Source: Clostridiales bacterium
GTDB lineage: Bacteria > Bacillota > Clostridia > Christensenellales > Aristaeellaceae
Assembly (NCBI GenBank): GCA_004554085.1
Contig: SFNY01000011.1
Span: forward strand, 1-40,156
Direction of reading: 5' to 3'
Length of the DNA: 40,156 nucleotides
In this document: positions 1 through 8,699 of the stretch, one piece after another
Numbering within the stretch: the stretch's first letter is position 1
How the letters are laid out: every line of letters begins with the position of its first letter
Notes under the pieces: model-generated
Database searches by the model: none
Seen by the model: the letters and a program-made list of their open reading frames with translations, nothing else
What the model was told of the DNA's origin: nothing
Translations under genes and position numbers: made by a program

Positions 1-849
1 TTTCTGGGGACATATTTGATCTGCGAGTCGATTGAAATCGGGAAGAATCGCGTGAATATTCCGAATGCCTCGGAAGAGGATGACATCGATCATGGCGGGT
101 TCATCTTTGAAATTGATTTCCGCATGGACGAGGACTTTTGTTTCCAGACTTCAAAGGGGAGCCAGGTAGCGTTGAAGGATCCCGAAATCGAGGATTTTTA
201 TCTGGAGTCAGAGGGCGACGACGTGCAGATCAAGCAGTACATCGTCGATCTCTTCGAGCGCACAGAAAACGCGGTGTATTCCGGCGAATATGCGGATGTG
301 ATCGACGTGGATTCGTTTGTCGACTGGTACATTGTCAATGAAGTCACGAAGAATGCGGATTCGGCATGGTGTTCATCTGTCTATATGTACTTTGATCCGA
401 CAGATGGAAAAATGCATACGGGGCCGGTCTGGGATTTCGACATCTCCTGCGGAAATGATCGATATAATCTTCTCTATGATCACAGGGGATTTCTCGTCAG
501 TGAAAGCGGATGGTATGCAATCCTGCTCAATGACGCAGAGTTTATGAATCGCGTAAAAGAACGTTGGCAGGAGATCCAGGAGGATCTGCTTGACGCTGTC
601 GAAAGTGATATTCAGGAGATGGCAGATGCGCTCTCCGTTTCTGCCGAGATCAATTTCAAAAAGTGGGATATACTCGGTCGGTATGTCTGGCCGAATCCGA
701 ACGGCTATGACGTGCGCACCACCTATCAGAGTGAAGTTGACTATCTGGTCGCCTGGCTCGAGAATCGGATTGAATGGATGGATGAAGTGATGGCTTCCGA
801 AGGGAATCCGTGGCGACCGGCACAGATTGTGTACGCCCCTCAGATTTGA
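1..849 (+). CDS. CotH-family kinase-like protein, C-terminal part (5' end outside window)
   Basis: The frame is open from base 1 to the TGA at 847-849, so this is the C-terminal ~282 residues of a longer gene. The first start-like codon inside the window, TTG at 16, has no ribosome binding site and is not a real start. The stretch YIVNEVTKNADS followed by GPVWDFDISCGN is the typical CotH signature; in CotH the WDFD aspartate belongs to the metal/ATP site of an atypical protein kinase fold. In Bacillus CotH phosphorylates spore coat proteins, but clostridia carry many secreted CotH proteins of unknown substrate. About 120 bp separate it from the next gene. Family assignment is firm; the substrate and any spore link are unknown. 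Confidence 0.85.
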   Translation, partial: FLGTYLICESIEIGKNRVNIPNASEEDDIDHGGFIFEIDFRMDEDFCFQTSKGSQVALKDPEIEDFYLESEGDDVQIKQYIVDLFERTENAVYSGEYADVIDVDSFVDWYIVNEVTKNADSAWCSSVYMYFDPTDGKMHTGPVWDFDISCGNDRYNLLYDHRGFLVSESGWYAILLNDAEFMNRVKERWQEIQEDLLDAVESDIQEMADALSVSAEINFKKWDILGRYVWPNPNGYDVRTTYQSEVDYLVAWLENRIEWMDEVMASEGNPWRPAQIVYAPQI

Positions 850-921
850 GGATAGCTGTTGGCAGACGATGGATGCAGGACGGGAGAAAATTGAAATACA
901 ATGCCCCGATTCTGCGCCCTG

Positions 922-930
922 TGATACAAT
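922..930 (+). promoter_or_regulatory. possible extended -10 promoter
   Basis: TG at 922-923, one base, then TACAAT at 925-930 matches an extended -10 element about 37 bases before the GTG start at 968. No good -35 hexamer is seen, so the call is weak. The rest of 850-967 holds nothing else I recognise. Confidence 0.3.
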
Positions 931-967
931 CCAATTGAGGAAATACGAATTCGGGATGTGAGTTGCC

Positions 968-2698
968 GTGCGCAAGTATCAGATCAGATTGATCCGCGAG
1001 AACAGGATTGTTGAGGCGGGGGAGGGCACTTCTCTCCTGCAGGTTCAGATCGATGCGGGCCTGCAGCCGGACGCCCCCTGCGGCGGACGCGGAACCTGCG
1101 GCAAGTGCGACGTGCAGATCCGTGCGTCCGCGCAGGAGGAATGGCGGAGCGTTCGCGCCTGCCAGACCGGCGTGCAGTCGGATCTCGAGGTGCTCACGCC
1201 GCTGCCTGCACAGCGCGCGCAGATTCTCACCGACTCCGGCTGCGCATCCGGCGAGAAATTGTCGCCACAGGTGGCGTGCGTCGAGCTTTGCGTTCCCGTG
1301 AACCGCCCAGGCGAGAGCGTGGCGGAGTGGGAGCTGTTCAAGGCTGCGCTGCGCGAGGCAACCGGGCGCGAGGACTGGGAGCCCATCCTGAGCCTGGCCG
1401 CGAAGCTTGCCGGACTGAAGAAGCGCAGCAAGAGCGCCGCGCCGCTGTATGCGGTGATCGATGACGGCCGGGTGCTGGATGTGTGCGATGCGCCCCGGCA
1501 GGTTTACATGGCGGCCTTCGACATCGGCACGACCTCCATCGCGGGCTACCTGCTGCGCGCGGATTCGACGGAGCCCATCGCCGCCCGGGGCATGCTCAAT
1601 CCCCAGCGGCAGTTCGGCGCGGACGTGATCTCCCGCGCGGACTATGCGCTGGAGCACGGTGCGGAGGCGCTGGCGCAGTGCGTCCATGAGGCCATCGACG
1701 GCATGCTGGGCCAGCTCTGCGCGGACGCGGGGGTGGATCGCCGCAGCGTGTACGCGCTGAGCGTCGTGGGCAACACCTGCATTCACCACCTGTTCCTGGG
1801 CCTGGCACCGGAGTCGCTGACCGTGACGCCCTACAACCCCATCATCAGCGAAGCGCTGCTGCTGCGCGCCGCCGACTTCGGTCTGCATGTGCACCCGGAG
1901 GCTACCCTGCGCGTCCTGCCGGTGATCGCGGGCTTCGTGGGCGCGGACACCGTGGGCTGCCTGGTGGCGGAGGGCTGGGAGCGCGTCGAGGAGCTCACGC
2001 TGATGATCGACATCGGCACCAATGGCGAGATCGTGCTGGGCAAGCGGGATCGGATGATCGCCTGCTCCACCGCCGCGGGCCCGGCCTTTGAGGGTGCGAA
2101 GATCAGCTGCGGCATGCGCGGCATGCCCGGCGCCATTGATCGCGTGCGCCTGGAGGATGGGCAGCTGCGCTGGCACGTCATCGGCGACTGCGCGCCGGTG
2201 GGCATCTGCGGCTCCGGGCTCATCGACCTGATCGCCGCGCTGCGCAGAACCGGCGAAATCGACGAATCCGGCAAGCTTGCCTGCGGCGCGGAGTACCGAC
2301 TGGAGGGCACCGACGTGGTGCTGACCCAGCGCGACGTGCGCGAGGTGCAGCTGGCCAAGGCAGCCATCTGCGCGGGAATTGAACTGCTCGCCGGGCAGCT
2401 GGGGGTCACGCTGGAGCAGATCGAGCAGGTGCACCTGGCCGGGGCCTTCGGCAATTACATGAATCCCGACAACGCCTGCGCCATCGGCCTGATTCCCATG
2501 GAGCTGCGCGAGAAGATTTGCTCCATCGGCAACGCGGCCGGCGAGGGCGCGAAGCGGGTGCTGCTGGAAAAGGATGCCTGGCAGCGCGCGTCGCAGCTTG
2601 CGCGGCAGGCGGAATTCCTGGAGCTGGCCTCGCTGAGCAGCTTCCAGGATACCTTTGTGGATGCGCTGGAGTTCCCGGAACTGGAGGACGAACGATGA
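968..2698 (+). CDS. ferredoxin-ASKHA (DUF4445) activator of corrinoid proteins
   Basis: The 576-residue protein begins with a plant-type 2Fe-2S domain (C38-x5-C44-x2-C47-x17-C65). An ASKHA ATPase domain follows, with phosphate-loop motifs AAFDIGTTS near residue 178 and MIDIGTNGEIVLG near 350, and GPAFEGAKISCGMRGMPG. This is the architecture of reductive activators (RamA/RACo/DUF4445 type) that use ATP hydrolysis to return oxidised cob(II)alamin to cob(I)alamin in methyltransferase systems. The start is GTG at 968, with only a loose purine-rich site upstream. It overlaps the next gene by 4 bases (ATGA), so the two are translationally coupled. No corrinoid protein or methyltransferase gene lies in the window, so the client is not visible. 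Family certain; the corrinoid role is inferred from the family. Confidence 0.88.
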   Translation: MRKYQIRLIRENRIVEAGEGTSLLQVQIDAGLQPDAPCGGRGTCGKCDVQIRASAQEEWRSVRACQTGVQSDLEVLTPLPAQRAQILTDSGCASGEKLSPQVACVELCVPVNRPGESVAEWELFKAALREATGREDWEPILSLAAKLAGLKKRSKSAAPLYAVIDDGRVLDVCDAPRQVYMAAFDIGTTSIAGYLLRADSTEPIAARGMLNPQRQFGADVISRADYALEHGAEALAQCVHEAIDGMLGQLCADAGVDRRSVYALSVVGNTCIHHLFLGLAPESLTVTPYNPIISEALLLRAADFGLHVHPEATLRVLPVIAGFVGADTVGCLVAEGWERVEELTLMIDIGTNGEIVLGKRDRMIACSTAAGPAFEGAKISCGMRGMPGAIDRVRLEDGQLRWHVIGDCAPVGICGSGLIDLIAALRRTGEIDESGKLACGAEYRLEGTDVVLTQRDVREVQLAKAAICAGIELLAGQLGVTLEQIEQVHLAGAFGNYMNPDNACAIGLIPMELREKICSIGNAAGEGAKRVLLEKDAWQRASQLARQAEFLELASLSSFQDTFVDALEFPELEDER

Positions 2699-3234
2699 TT
2701 GACTTTGAAGCGCTGCGTCAGCAGGGCAGGGCCTGCGGCTTCACCCATGTGGCGCGGCTGGATCCGGCCACCATCGAGCTGCGGGAGGATGTGCGCGCCA
2801 TGTGCGCCTCGGGCAAGTGCCGCATGTACGGCAAGAGCTGGAGCTGTCCGCCCGCGTGCGGAACGCTGGAGGAGCTGCGCGCGCGCATTTCCCGCTATCG
2901 CGAGGGCATCCTCGTGCAGACGGTGGGCCAGCTGGAGGACAGCATGGATGGCGAGGGCATGATGGAGGCCGAGGCGCTGCACAAGCAGCACTTTTCCGAC
3001 ATGCACGAGCTTCTGCGGAGGGACTATCCCGATATGATGGCCATCGGCGCGGGCACCTGCACGCGCTGCAAGCAGTGCTCCTATCCCGACGCGCCCTGCC
3101 GCTTCCCGGATCGCATGACCTCCTCCATGGAGGCCCTGGGCATGCTTGTGCTCGAGGTCTGCAAAGACAACGGACTGACCTACTACTACGGCCCGAACAC
3201 CATCGCCTACACCAGCTGCTTCCTTCTGATGTGA
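2695..3234 (+). CDS. DUF2284 cysteine-rich predicted metal-binding protein
   Basis: A 179-residue protein whose ATG overlaps the stop of the ASKHA gene. Cysteine clusters CRMYGKSWSCPPACG (residues 42-56) and CTRCKQCSYPDAPC (about 122-135) are the hallmarks of DUF2284, probably an iron-sulfur or other metal site. The family often sits beside corrinoid methyltransferase and ASKHA activator genes, which fits the tight coupling here. Its biochemical role is not established. No signal peptide or membrane segment is seen. Confidence 0.85.
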   Translation: MIDFEALRQQGRACGFTHVARLDPATIELREDVRAMCASGKCRMYGKSWSCPPACGTLEELRARISRYREGILVQTVGQLEDSMDGEGMMEAEALHKQHFSDMHELLRRDYPDMMAIGAGTCTRCKQCSYPDAPCRFPDRMTSSMEALGMLVLEVCKDNGLTYYYGPNTIAYTSCFLLM

Positions 3235-3267
3235 AGGAATCGCAATCAAGACCGTCCCCAAAACCGG

Positions 3268-3314
3268 AAACACCTCCATGCGGCGCGCAACCGAAGCGCT
3301 GCATGGAGGTGTTT
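3268..3314. terminator. bidirectional hairpin terminator between convergent genes
   Basis: A perfect 14-bp stem (3268-3281 pairs with 3301-3314) sits between the DUF2284 gene and the converging ABC exporter operon. T-rich bases follow on the plus side, with a weaker T-run on the minus side, so it may stop both transcripts. The remainder of 3235-3538 shows no gene. Confidence 0.7.
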
Positions 3315-3538
3315 TCCATTGATGCCCTGCTGTGAGAAAGCACAGGAAGCCATGGGGAAGGCGTTCACGGGCGGCTGAGGAATGACCGCCGTCCGTGGAG
3401 GGGAGATACTTGCCGTGCATTTTCATCGCCCGACAGGGGCGCATATGACATCCCGGGTGCGGATGGGCGCAAAGCCTGCGGACGGGTGAAGCTTGCGTGC
3501 GATCGCTGACAGATTCTCCGGGCGCATCTCTTTTTGCG

Positions 3539-5725
3539 TCATGCATCCAGATCCACGCGCTGCCGCTTCACCAGCTCGCTGAAGAAGCCGTTGCGCGCCA
3601 GCAGCTCCTCGTAGGCACCGTCCTCCACGATCTTTCCCCTGTCCAGCACGATGATGCGGTCGCAGTGGCGGATGGTGGAGAGCCGGTGGGCGATGACGAT
3701 GCGGGTGCATTTGAGCCTGTCCAGCGATTCCGAGACGGTCTTCTGGGTGATGTTGTCCAGCGCGGAGGTTGCCTCGTCGAACATCAGGATCCTCGGCCTG
3801 GGCGCGATGGCCCGCGCGATCATCAGCCGCTGCCGCTGACCGCCGGAGATGCCGCCCTGGCCCTCGGAGATCAGGGTGTGCATGCCCATGGGCATCTGGC
3901 GGATGTCCTCGGCCATGCCCGCCATCTCCGCCGCCTCCCACGCCTCGTTCAGCGTGAGCTGGGGCGCGGAGATGGTGATGTTGGAGTAGATGTCGCCCTG
4001 AAACAGGCTGCCGCTCTGCATCACCACGCCGATCTTCCGGCGCAGGGACTTGAGGTCCATGGTGGAGATGTCCCTGCCGTCGTAGTACACCGCGCCCTTC
4101 TGGGGCTTCTCGAAGCCCAACAGGATGCGCATCAGCGTGGACTTGCCGCAGCCGGTCTTGCCCACGATGGCCACGTACTGCCCGGGGCGGATCTTCAGCG
4201 AGAGGTCGTCCAGCACGTAGGGCATGGCGTCGTCGTAGCGGAAGGAGACGTTGTTGAGCTCGATGCCGCCCCGCAGATGGGTGACCACCTGCCGGTTCAG
4301 ATCCACCTCCGGCTCCGCCTCCAGGATTGGCTGCACCAGCTTCAGGATGGGCCGGATCTGGGACGCGGTGAGCACGATGCCTGCCAGCGCGGTGAAGGCC
4401 CCGCTGACCATACCGTAGGCGCTGCTGAAGGCCATGTAGTCCGCCATGGCAACGCTGGAGCGGATGGCGGCGTAGTAGATGACGATGGTTCCCAGCAGGG
4501 TGATTGCCGTGGTGATCGTGCTGTTCAGCCGCAGCAGCATGGGCGGCTGGTACAGATAGCGGGCGGACTTGGTGTACTGCCGGCTCCACCTGGCGAAGGC
4601 GCGCTTCTCCGCGCCGGCGTTCTTGATCTTCGCAACGCCGCCCAGCAGCGCGTAGACCATGCCGCTCTCCTTGCCAGCCTCCGTCAGCTGCTTCTCCGAG
4701 ATGTGCATCTGCATCAGGGCCGTCGCCAGCGAAAAGCCCGCGGTCAGCAGCGTGATGACGATGGCCGGGGCCGCCAGCGCGGGGGCATAAGCGAACACCT
4801 GGGTGATGTAGACCAGCGAAAAGACCGCCGTAAGTCCCGTGGAGAAGATGGCGTTGAGCAGCATGCTGCACAGGTTGCCGATGGCGCTGACGCGGTTGGA
4901 CAGTTCACCGGCGCTGTACTGCTTGAAGAAGTCCACCGGCAGGGACAGCACGCGCATCATCACCGCGCTCTCCACCGCCAGCTCCATCTTCGTGGAGATG
5001 CTTGCGTTCAGGATGCCCTTGATTCCTGCGAGCAGGCAGCTGGCCAGCATGACGCACAGCAGGGTCAGCACCGCGCCCGCAAGCAGCGCTGTGCTGCCGA
5101 GTGCAAGCACCGGGCCGTACAGGTAGCGGCTCACCGCAGGCGTGACCAGTCCCAGCGCCGTGATCAGCGCCGTCGCAAGCAGCAGCAGCGCAAAATCACG
5201 CGCGTGCAGCTGCCGGAAGCAGTAGGCCAGCAGGTCGGCCGTCCGCAGCCTGCGCAGGGGGAAGGGCGGATAGAAGCAGATCGCGTCCTCGCAAATCTCA
5301 TCCGCGTTCCTGCGGTTGATGCGCACGGTCTTTCCCGTGGCATAGTCCCTGTAGGTATAGCCCCCGGCCTTCCCCGGAAGCAGGGCGACGATGCTGCCGT
5401 CCTTTTTCGTGCCCAGCATCGCGCCGATCGCGTCCCGGTACCAGCCCTTCGTGAGCTTCACCGTGCGCCGCATGATGCCGGAGGGCCGCAGCAGGTACTC
5501 CAGCACGTCGCCTAAGTCCGTGAGCTGCTCCGGCACATCCTGCGCCTTGACGTGGTAGTAGCGCAGGATGTCCCCGATGGCCTCCTCGGCCAGCCTGCGG
5601 TCGCTGGAGAGGCTGCCCATGATCTTCCGGTCGCTGACGAGGTTCGCCATCTGCGCGAAGGCGTCGGCGAACATGTCGTCGTCGTGCTGAATCCGCTGCC
5701 GGATCTGTTCATCAAACCAGCCCAT
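3539..5725 (-). CDS. NHLM-type bacteriocin export ABC transporter, permease/ATP-binding subunit without peptidase
   Basis: The 728-residue protein starts at ATG 5725, set by an AGGAGG site about 8 bases upstream. Residues 1-200 are a soluble N-terminal region. A six-helix ABC exporter domain follows, then the ATPase: Walker A GKTGCGKST near 522, signature ISGGQRQRLMIARA near 626, Walker B ILMFDEATSALD. There is no C39 peptidase domain, so this is the second partner of the NHLM (nitrile hydratase leader microcin) export pair. Such pairs are thought to work as a heterodimer exporting leader-bearing peptides. The start lies 11 bases after the stop of the C39-ABC gene, and it is the last gene of the operon. 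Likely cargo is the two GG-leader peptides encoded upstream (inference). Confidence 0.88.
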   Translation of the reverse strand: MGWFDEQIRQRIQHDDDMFADAFAQMANLVSDRKIMGSLSSDRRLAEEAIGDILRYYHVKAQDVPEQLTDLGDVLEYLLRPSGIMRRTVKLTKGWYRDAIGAMLGTKKDGSIVALLPGKAGGYTYRDYATGKTVRINRRNADEICEDAICFYPPFPLRRLRTADLLAYCFRQLHARDFALLLLATALITALGLVTPAVSRYLYGPVLALGSTALLAGAVLTLLCVMLASCLLAGIKGILNASISTKMELAVESAVMMRVLSLPVDFFKQYSAGELSNRVSAIGNLCSMLLNAIFSTGLTAVFSLVYITQVFAYAPALAAPAIVITLLTAGFSLATALMQMHISEKQLTEAGKESGMVYALLGGVAKIKNAGAEKRAFARWSRQYTKSARYLYQPPMLLRLNSTITTAITLLGTIVIYYAAIRSSVAMADYMAFSSAYGMVSGAFTALAGIVLTASQIRPILKLVQPILEAEPEVDLNRQVVTHLRGGIELNNVSFRYDDAMPYVLDDLSLKIRPGQYVAIVGKTGCGKSTLMRILLGFEKPQKGAVYYDGRDISTMDLKSLRRKIGVVMQSGSLFQGDIYSNITISAPQLTLNEAWEAAEMAGMAEDIRQMPMGMHTLISEGQGGISGGQRQRLMIARAIAPRPRILMFDEATSALDNITQKTVSESLDRLKCTRIVIAHRLSTIRHCDRIIVLDRGKIVEDGAYEELLARNGFFSELVKRQRVDLDA

Positions 5726-5736
5726 GTCCGCACCTC

Positions 5737-7914
5737 CTATTCGCTCAGAATCAGTTCCTCGTATTTGCCGTGGTTCGCCATCAGCGCCGCATGGGTGCCG
5801 CGCTCCACGATTTTGCCGTGATCCAGCACGATGATCTCGTCGCAGTCGCGGATGGTGGAGAGGCGGTGGGCGATGACCACGCAGCTGATGCCCCTGTCCT
5901 TGATGGCCTTCACCACCTCGTACTCCGTCTGGGCGTCCAGCGCGGAGGTGGCCTCGTCCATGATGAGGATGGTGGGGTCCTGGGCCAGCACGCGGGCGAT
6001 CTCCATGCGCTGCCGCTGGCCGCCGGAGAAGTCCCTGCCGCCCTCCAGCATCCTGTGCGAATAGCCGCCGTCGCGCTGCATGATGTCCTCGTGCAGACTG
6101 GCGTCCCGGGAGGCCAGGATCATTTCGTAGTCCTCGATGGACGTGTCCCACATCTTGATGTTGTTGGCGATGCTGTCCTCGAAGAGGGTGATGTCCTGAT
6201 CCACCACCGCCAGCGAGCCGGTGAACACGTTGCGGTCGATCTCCGAGATGGGCTTGCCGTCGAAGAGGATCTCGCCGCTCCAGGGCTTGTACAGCCCGGA
6301 GATCAGCTTGGACAGCGTGGATTTACCGCAGCCCGAGCTGCCCACAAAGGCGACCTTCTGGCCCACCTCCAGCGTCATGCTGAAGTTCTCGATCAGCGGC
6401 GGCGCGAGGCGGGAGTAGCCGAAGGTCACGTTGCGCAGTTCCAGCCTGCCGGAGAGCTTGTCGTAGCTCTCCTCCTCGGGGCGCTCTGCCGGATACTCCA
6501 CGTCCGCGGGGTACTCCAGCACGTCGTCGATGCGCTCCATGTTGGTGCGCATCTCGCGGATGGTGGTTCCGGCGTTGGTCAGCTCCATCACCGGGTTCAT
6601 GAAGGAGGCGAGCATGGTCTGGAAGGCGAACAGCATGCCCACGGTGAACTCGCCCTGAAGGATCAGAAACAGTCCCAGCGCGAGGATGGCCATGTTCACC
6701 AGCGCGGACACGGCCTGCGGAATCAGGCCATAGTACGCGTTGAGCTTCATGGACTTGACGTTCTGGGTGTTTGCCGAGGCCTGATAGCCCGCCCACTTGG
6801 CGAAGAAGCCGTTCTCCGCGCCGCTGGCCTTGATCGTCTCGATCATCTCGATGCCCGCCACGGTGGTGGAGGCGAGCTTGGCCTCATCGCGCATCTGCAC
6901 GCGGGAGATGTTGATCCGTTTGTTGGAAATTATGCGGTTGACCAGGATGTTGATGGTCATGCCGGCGACGCCGATGAGCGTCAGCGGCACGCTGTAGCGC
7001 AGGATGACCACCAGGTAGACCACCATCATCGCCGTGTTCAGCACGGTGGGCGCGAGGGTGTTGATGAGGGTGGAGGCGATGCTCTGGTTGGTGGACTTGC
7101 GCCCCGCGATGTCGCCCGCCATGCGCTGGGAGAAGAACTCCACCGGCATGCGCAGCACGTGCCACATGAACTCCGCGTTCGCCTTGATCGCCAGCTTGCC
7201 CTGGAGCTTGAGCGAATAGATCGCCTGAAGAGCGGAGAGCACGATCTGGATCAGCGCAAAGGCGGTCAGCAGCACAAAAAAGGGCGTGACCCAGCCGGGA
7301 TTCAGCCCCGTGAGCAGCCTGTCCACAAATGCCCGGGAGAACGCCGGGTTGATGACCCCGATCAGCGCCGTGATCAGCGAGACCAGAATTGTAAAGATCA
7401 GCGCATCCTTCGCGCCCGCAAGGCGCTTGCGCACGAAGCCCAGCATGCTCTTGGGTCTGCCGTCGGGCACAAAGCCTTCACCGGGCTCCAGTAGGATGCA
7501 GACCCCGGTGAACGAATGATCGAACTCCTCCATGGAGACCTCCACCTGCCCCCGCGCCGGATCGTTCAGCACGGCGCGATCCCGCTTAAAGCCGTCCAGC
7601 ACGACGAAGTGGTTGAAGTTCCAGTGGATGATGCAGGGGAATTTTCCACTCTCCTTCAGGGCCTGAGGCTCCATGCGGTAGCCCTTCGCCTGCAGGCCGT
7701 AGCTGCGCGCCGCGTACAGCATGTTTTTGGCGTTGGAACCGTCCCTGGACACGCCGCAGTCCCTGCGAACCTGCTCCAGCGGGATCCATTTATCATAATA
7801 CGCCAGCACCATCGCCAGGGAGGCCGCGCCGCACTCCAGCGCTTCCAGCTGGAGGATGACCGGAACCTTCGCCACCCTGCCGGAGGTGACCGGCGCTTTG
7901 GTTTTCTTGTCCAT
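5737..7914 (-). CDS. NHLM-type C39 peptidase/ABC bacteriocin exporter
   Basis: A 725-residue peptidase-containing ABC exporter. The C39 domain occupies residues 18-145, with the catalytic triad in place: C28 in LECGAASL, H102 in NHFVVLDG, D118 in LNDPARG. It should therefore cut leaders after a double glycine. The transmembrane domain follows; the ATPase has Walker A GSSGCGKST near 525 and signature FSGGQRQRMEIARV near 629. ATG 7914 is chosen over an upstream in-frame TTG (7923) because the GAGG site sits 10 bases from the ATG and only 1 from the TTG. The two upstream peptides, each ending its leader in SGG, are the obvious substrates. Family assignment is firm; the cargo is inferred. Confidence 0.9.
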   Translation of the reverse strand: MDKKTKAPVTSGRVAKVPVILQLEALECGAASLAMVLAYYDKWIPLEQVRRDCGVSRDGSNAKNMLYAARSYGLQAKGYRMEPQALKESGKFPCIIHWNFNHFVVLDGFKRDRAVLNDPARGQVEVSMEEFDHSFTGVCILLEPGEGFVPDGRPKSMLGFVRKRLAGAKDALIFTILVSLITALIGVINPAFSRAFVDRLLTGLNPGWVTPFFVLLTAFALIQIVLSALQAIYSLKLQGKLAIKANAEFMWHVLRMPVEFFSQRMAGDIAGRKSTNQSIASTLINTLAPTVLNTAMMVVYLVVILRYSVPLTLIGVAGMTINILVNRIISNKRINISRVQMRDEAKLASTTVAGIEMIETIKASGAENGFFAKWAGYQASANTQNVKSMKLNAYYGLIPQAVSALVNMAILALGLFLILQGEFTVGMLFAFQTMLASFMNPVMELTNAGTTIREMRTNMERIDDVLEYPADVEYPAERPEEESYDKLSGRLELRNVTFGYSRLAPPLIENFSMTLEVGQKVAFVGSSGCGKSTLSKLISGLYKPWSGEILFDGKPISEIDRNVFTGSLAVVDQDITLFEDSIANNIKMWDTSIEDYEMILASRDASLHEDIMQRDGGYSHRMLEGGRDFSGGQRQRMEIARVLAQDPTILIMDEATSALDAQTEYEVVKAIKDRGISCVVIAHRLSTIRDCDEIIVLDHGKIVERGTHAALMANHGKYEELILSE

Positions 7915-7930
7915 AGGGTGCAAACCTCTC

Positions 7931-8164
7931 TTACCCGATCAGAAATGAGACCGGGGCAATTTCTTCCGTGACGGTCTGCCCGTCCACGACCGCAGTGGCC
8001 TCGATCCGCGCGGTGACGCTCCAGAGGATCATCGCCGCCAGCAGCAGCACGATCACGCCCAGCGTCAGCCACAGGCTGGGTCGGGTCACCTTCATGTAAT
8101 CGTCGATTTCCTCCGGCGAGGAAATGCGTTCCAGGCTCTTTGGCCGGAAGATCGATTCGTTCAT
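7931..8164 (-). CDS. short HlyD-like secretion adaptor (N-terminal stub)
   Basis: This 77-residue protein has a cytoplasmic stretch (FRPKSLERISSPEEIDDYMK) and one transmembrane helix at about residues 33-53. A ~24-residue external tail follows, ending at a TAA. It matches only the first part of NHLM secretion proteins of the HlyD/membrane-fusion type; the lipoyl and coiled-coil regions are absent. ATG 8164 has a GGGAAG site at good spacing. It stops 16 bases before the C39-ABC start, so the genes are co-transcribed. It could be a degraded adaptor or a deliberately minimal subunit in a cell without an outer membrane. No frameshift remnant of the missing part is visible downstream. Confidence 0.72.
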   Translation of the reverse strand: MNESIFRPKSLERISSPEEIDDYMKVTRPSLWLTLGVIVLLLAAMILWSVTARIEATAVVDGQTVTEEIAPVSFLIG

Positions 8165-8216
8165 CAGCTGCACTTCCCTTCGTGCGTGTGTTCGGTGGAT
8201 ATGGAGAATGCCGCAA

Positions 8217-8255
8217 GGGCAGCGCCAGAGGGAATGCGCTCCCGCGACGCCGCCC
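8217..8255 (-). other. hairpin between peptide and exporter genes
   Basis: Bases 8248-8255 pair with 8217-8224 (8 bp including one G-U), with a smaller inner stem, in the 120-base gap between the peptide gene and the HlyD-like stub. No T-run follows on the minus strand. It is better read as a partial terminator or RNA-stability element that could set peptide expression above exporter expression than as a full terminator. Confidence 0.4.
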
Positions 8256-8284
8256 AGACGGATATGGGGTGAATTCAGCTTTCG

Positions 8285-8476
8285 TCAGTCGGAAAAGTCC
8301 TGGCCGCAGTTGGGGCAGGTGATGCCTCCGGGCGCGCCGTCGTACGGCATCTCACAGCCGCAGTTGGGGCAGGTCTTGAAGCCTATGGCGATATCCATCA
8401 TGAATCCGCCGCCGGAGGTCCTTTCCAGCTGCTCGTCGCTCAGCTCTTTCATGTTCTGTACATTTTTCTCTTCCAT
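8285..8476 (-). CDS. GG-leader small peptide with zinc-ribbon core (copy 1)
   Basis: A 63-residue peptide from ATG 8476, preceded by a strong GGGGGGA site. The leader is residues 1-24, ending in QLERTSGG, where C39 peptidases would be expected to cut. The 39-residue core has two CPNCG knuckles (C36/C39 and C54/C57) plus an extra C41, the spacing of a small zinc ribbon. The leader is nearly the same as that of the neighbouring peptide (both start MEEK, share NVQ and QLERTSGG), while the cores differ. It lies in the exporter operon, so it is a probable export substrate. No maturation enzyme such as a LanM, radical SAM or YcaO protein is seen in the window. Bacteriocin, signal or metal-binding peptide are all possible; function unknown. 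Confidence 0.82.
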   Translation of the reverse strand: MEEKNVQNMKELSDEQLERTSGGGFMMDIAIGFKTCPNCGCEMPYDGAPGGITCPNCGQDFSD

Positions 8477-8501
8477 GGTTGCTTCCCCCCTTTGCTTGTC
8501 T

Positions 8502-8699
8502 TCACATGACATAAGCTTCCTGGTAGCCGCAGTAGGGACATTGGAAAACTGCCATCACGGCAATTCCAGACGACCTGCCGCATTTTGGGCATCTCGTTGC
8601 ACTGGGCTGTATTTCCGCGCGGTCAGCGCCGCCGGAGGTTCTTTCCAGCTGCGCGTCATTCAGTTCGTCGGGCTTCTGTACATTCTTCTTCTCTTCCAT
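8502..8699 (-). CDS. GG-leader small peptide with zinc-ribbon core (copy 2)
   Basis: A 65-residue peptide from ATG 8699 with an AAAGGAGG site. The leader (residues 1-24) ends in QLERTSGG. The core carries CPKCG (C37/C40) and CPYCG (C54/C57), again zinc-ribbon spacing, with a hydrophobic stretch GIAVMAVFQ between the knuckles. It is a paralogue of the next gene: leader conserved, core diverged. That is the usual pattern for families of exported leader peptides. The 127 bases upstream of it show no promoter I can defend, so expression likely comes from the operon promoter at 14.4 kb or from a promoter I cannot see. Confidence 0.82.
   Translation of the reverse strand: MEEKKNVQKPDELNDAQLERTSGGADRAEIQPSATRCPKCGRSSGIAVMAVFQCPYCGYQEAYVM

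Noticed and set aside
656..2434. A 592-codon minus-strand open frame opposite the ASKHA gene
   Set aside because: Shadow frame; the plus strand has the iron-sulfur and ATPase motifs.
3497..7494. Two long plus-strand open frames (3497-5515 and 5770-7494) opposite the ABC exporters
   Set aside because: They are antisense shadows; the minus strand carries Walker, signature and C39 motifs in order.
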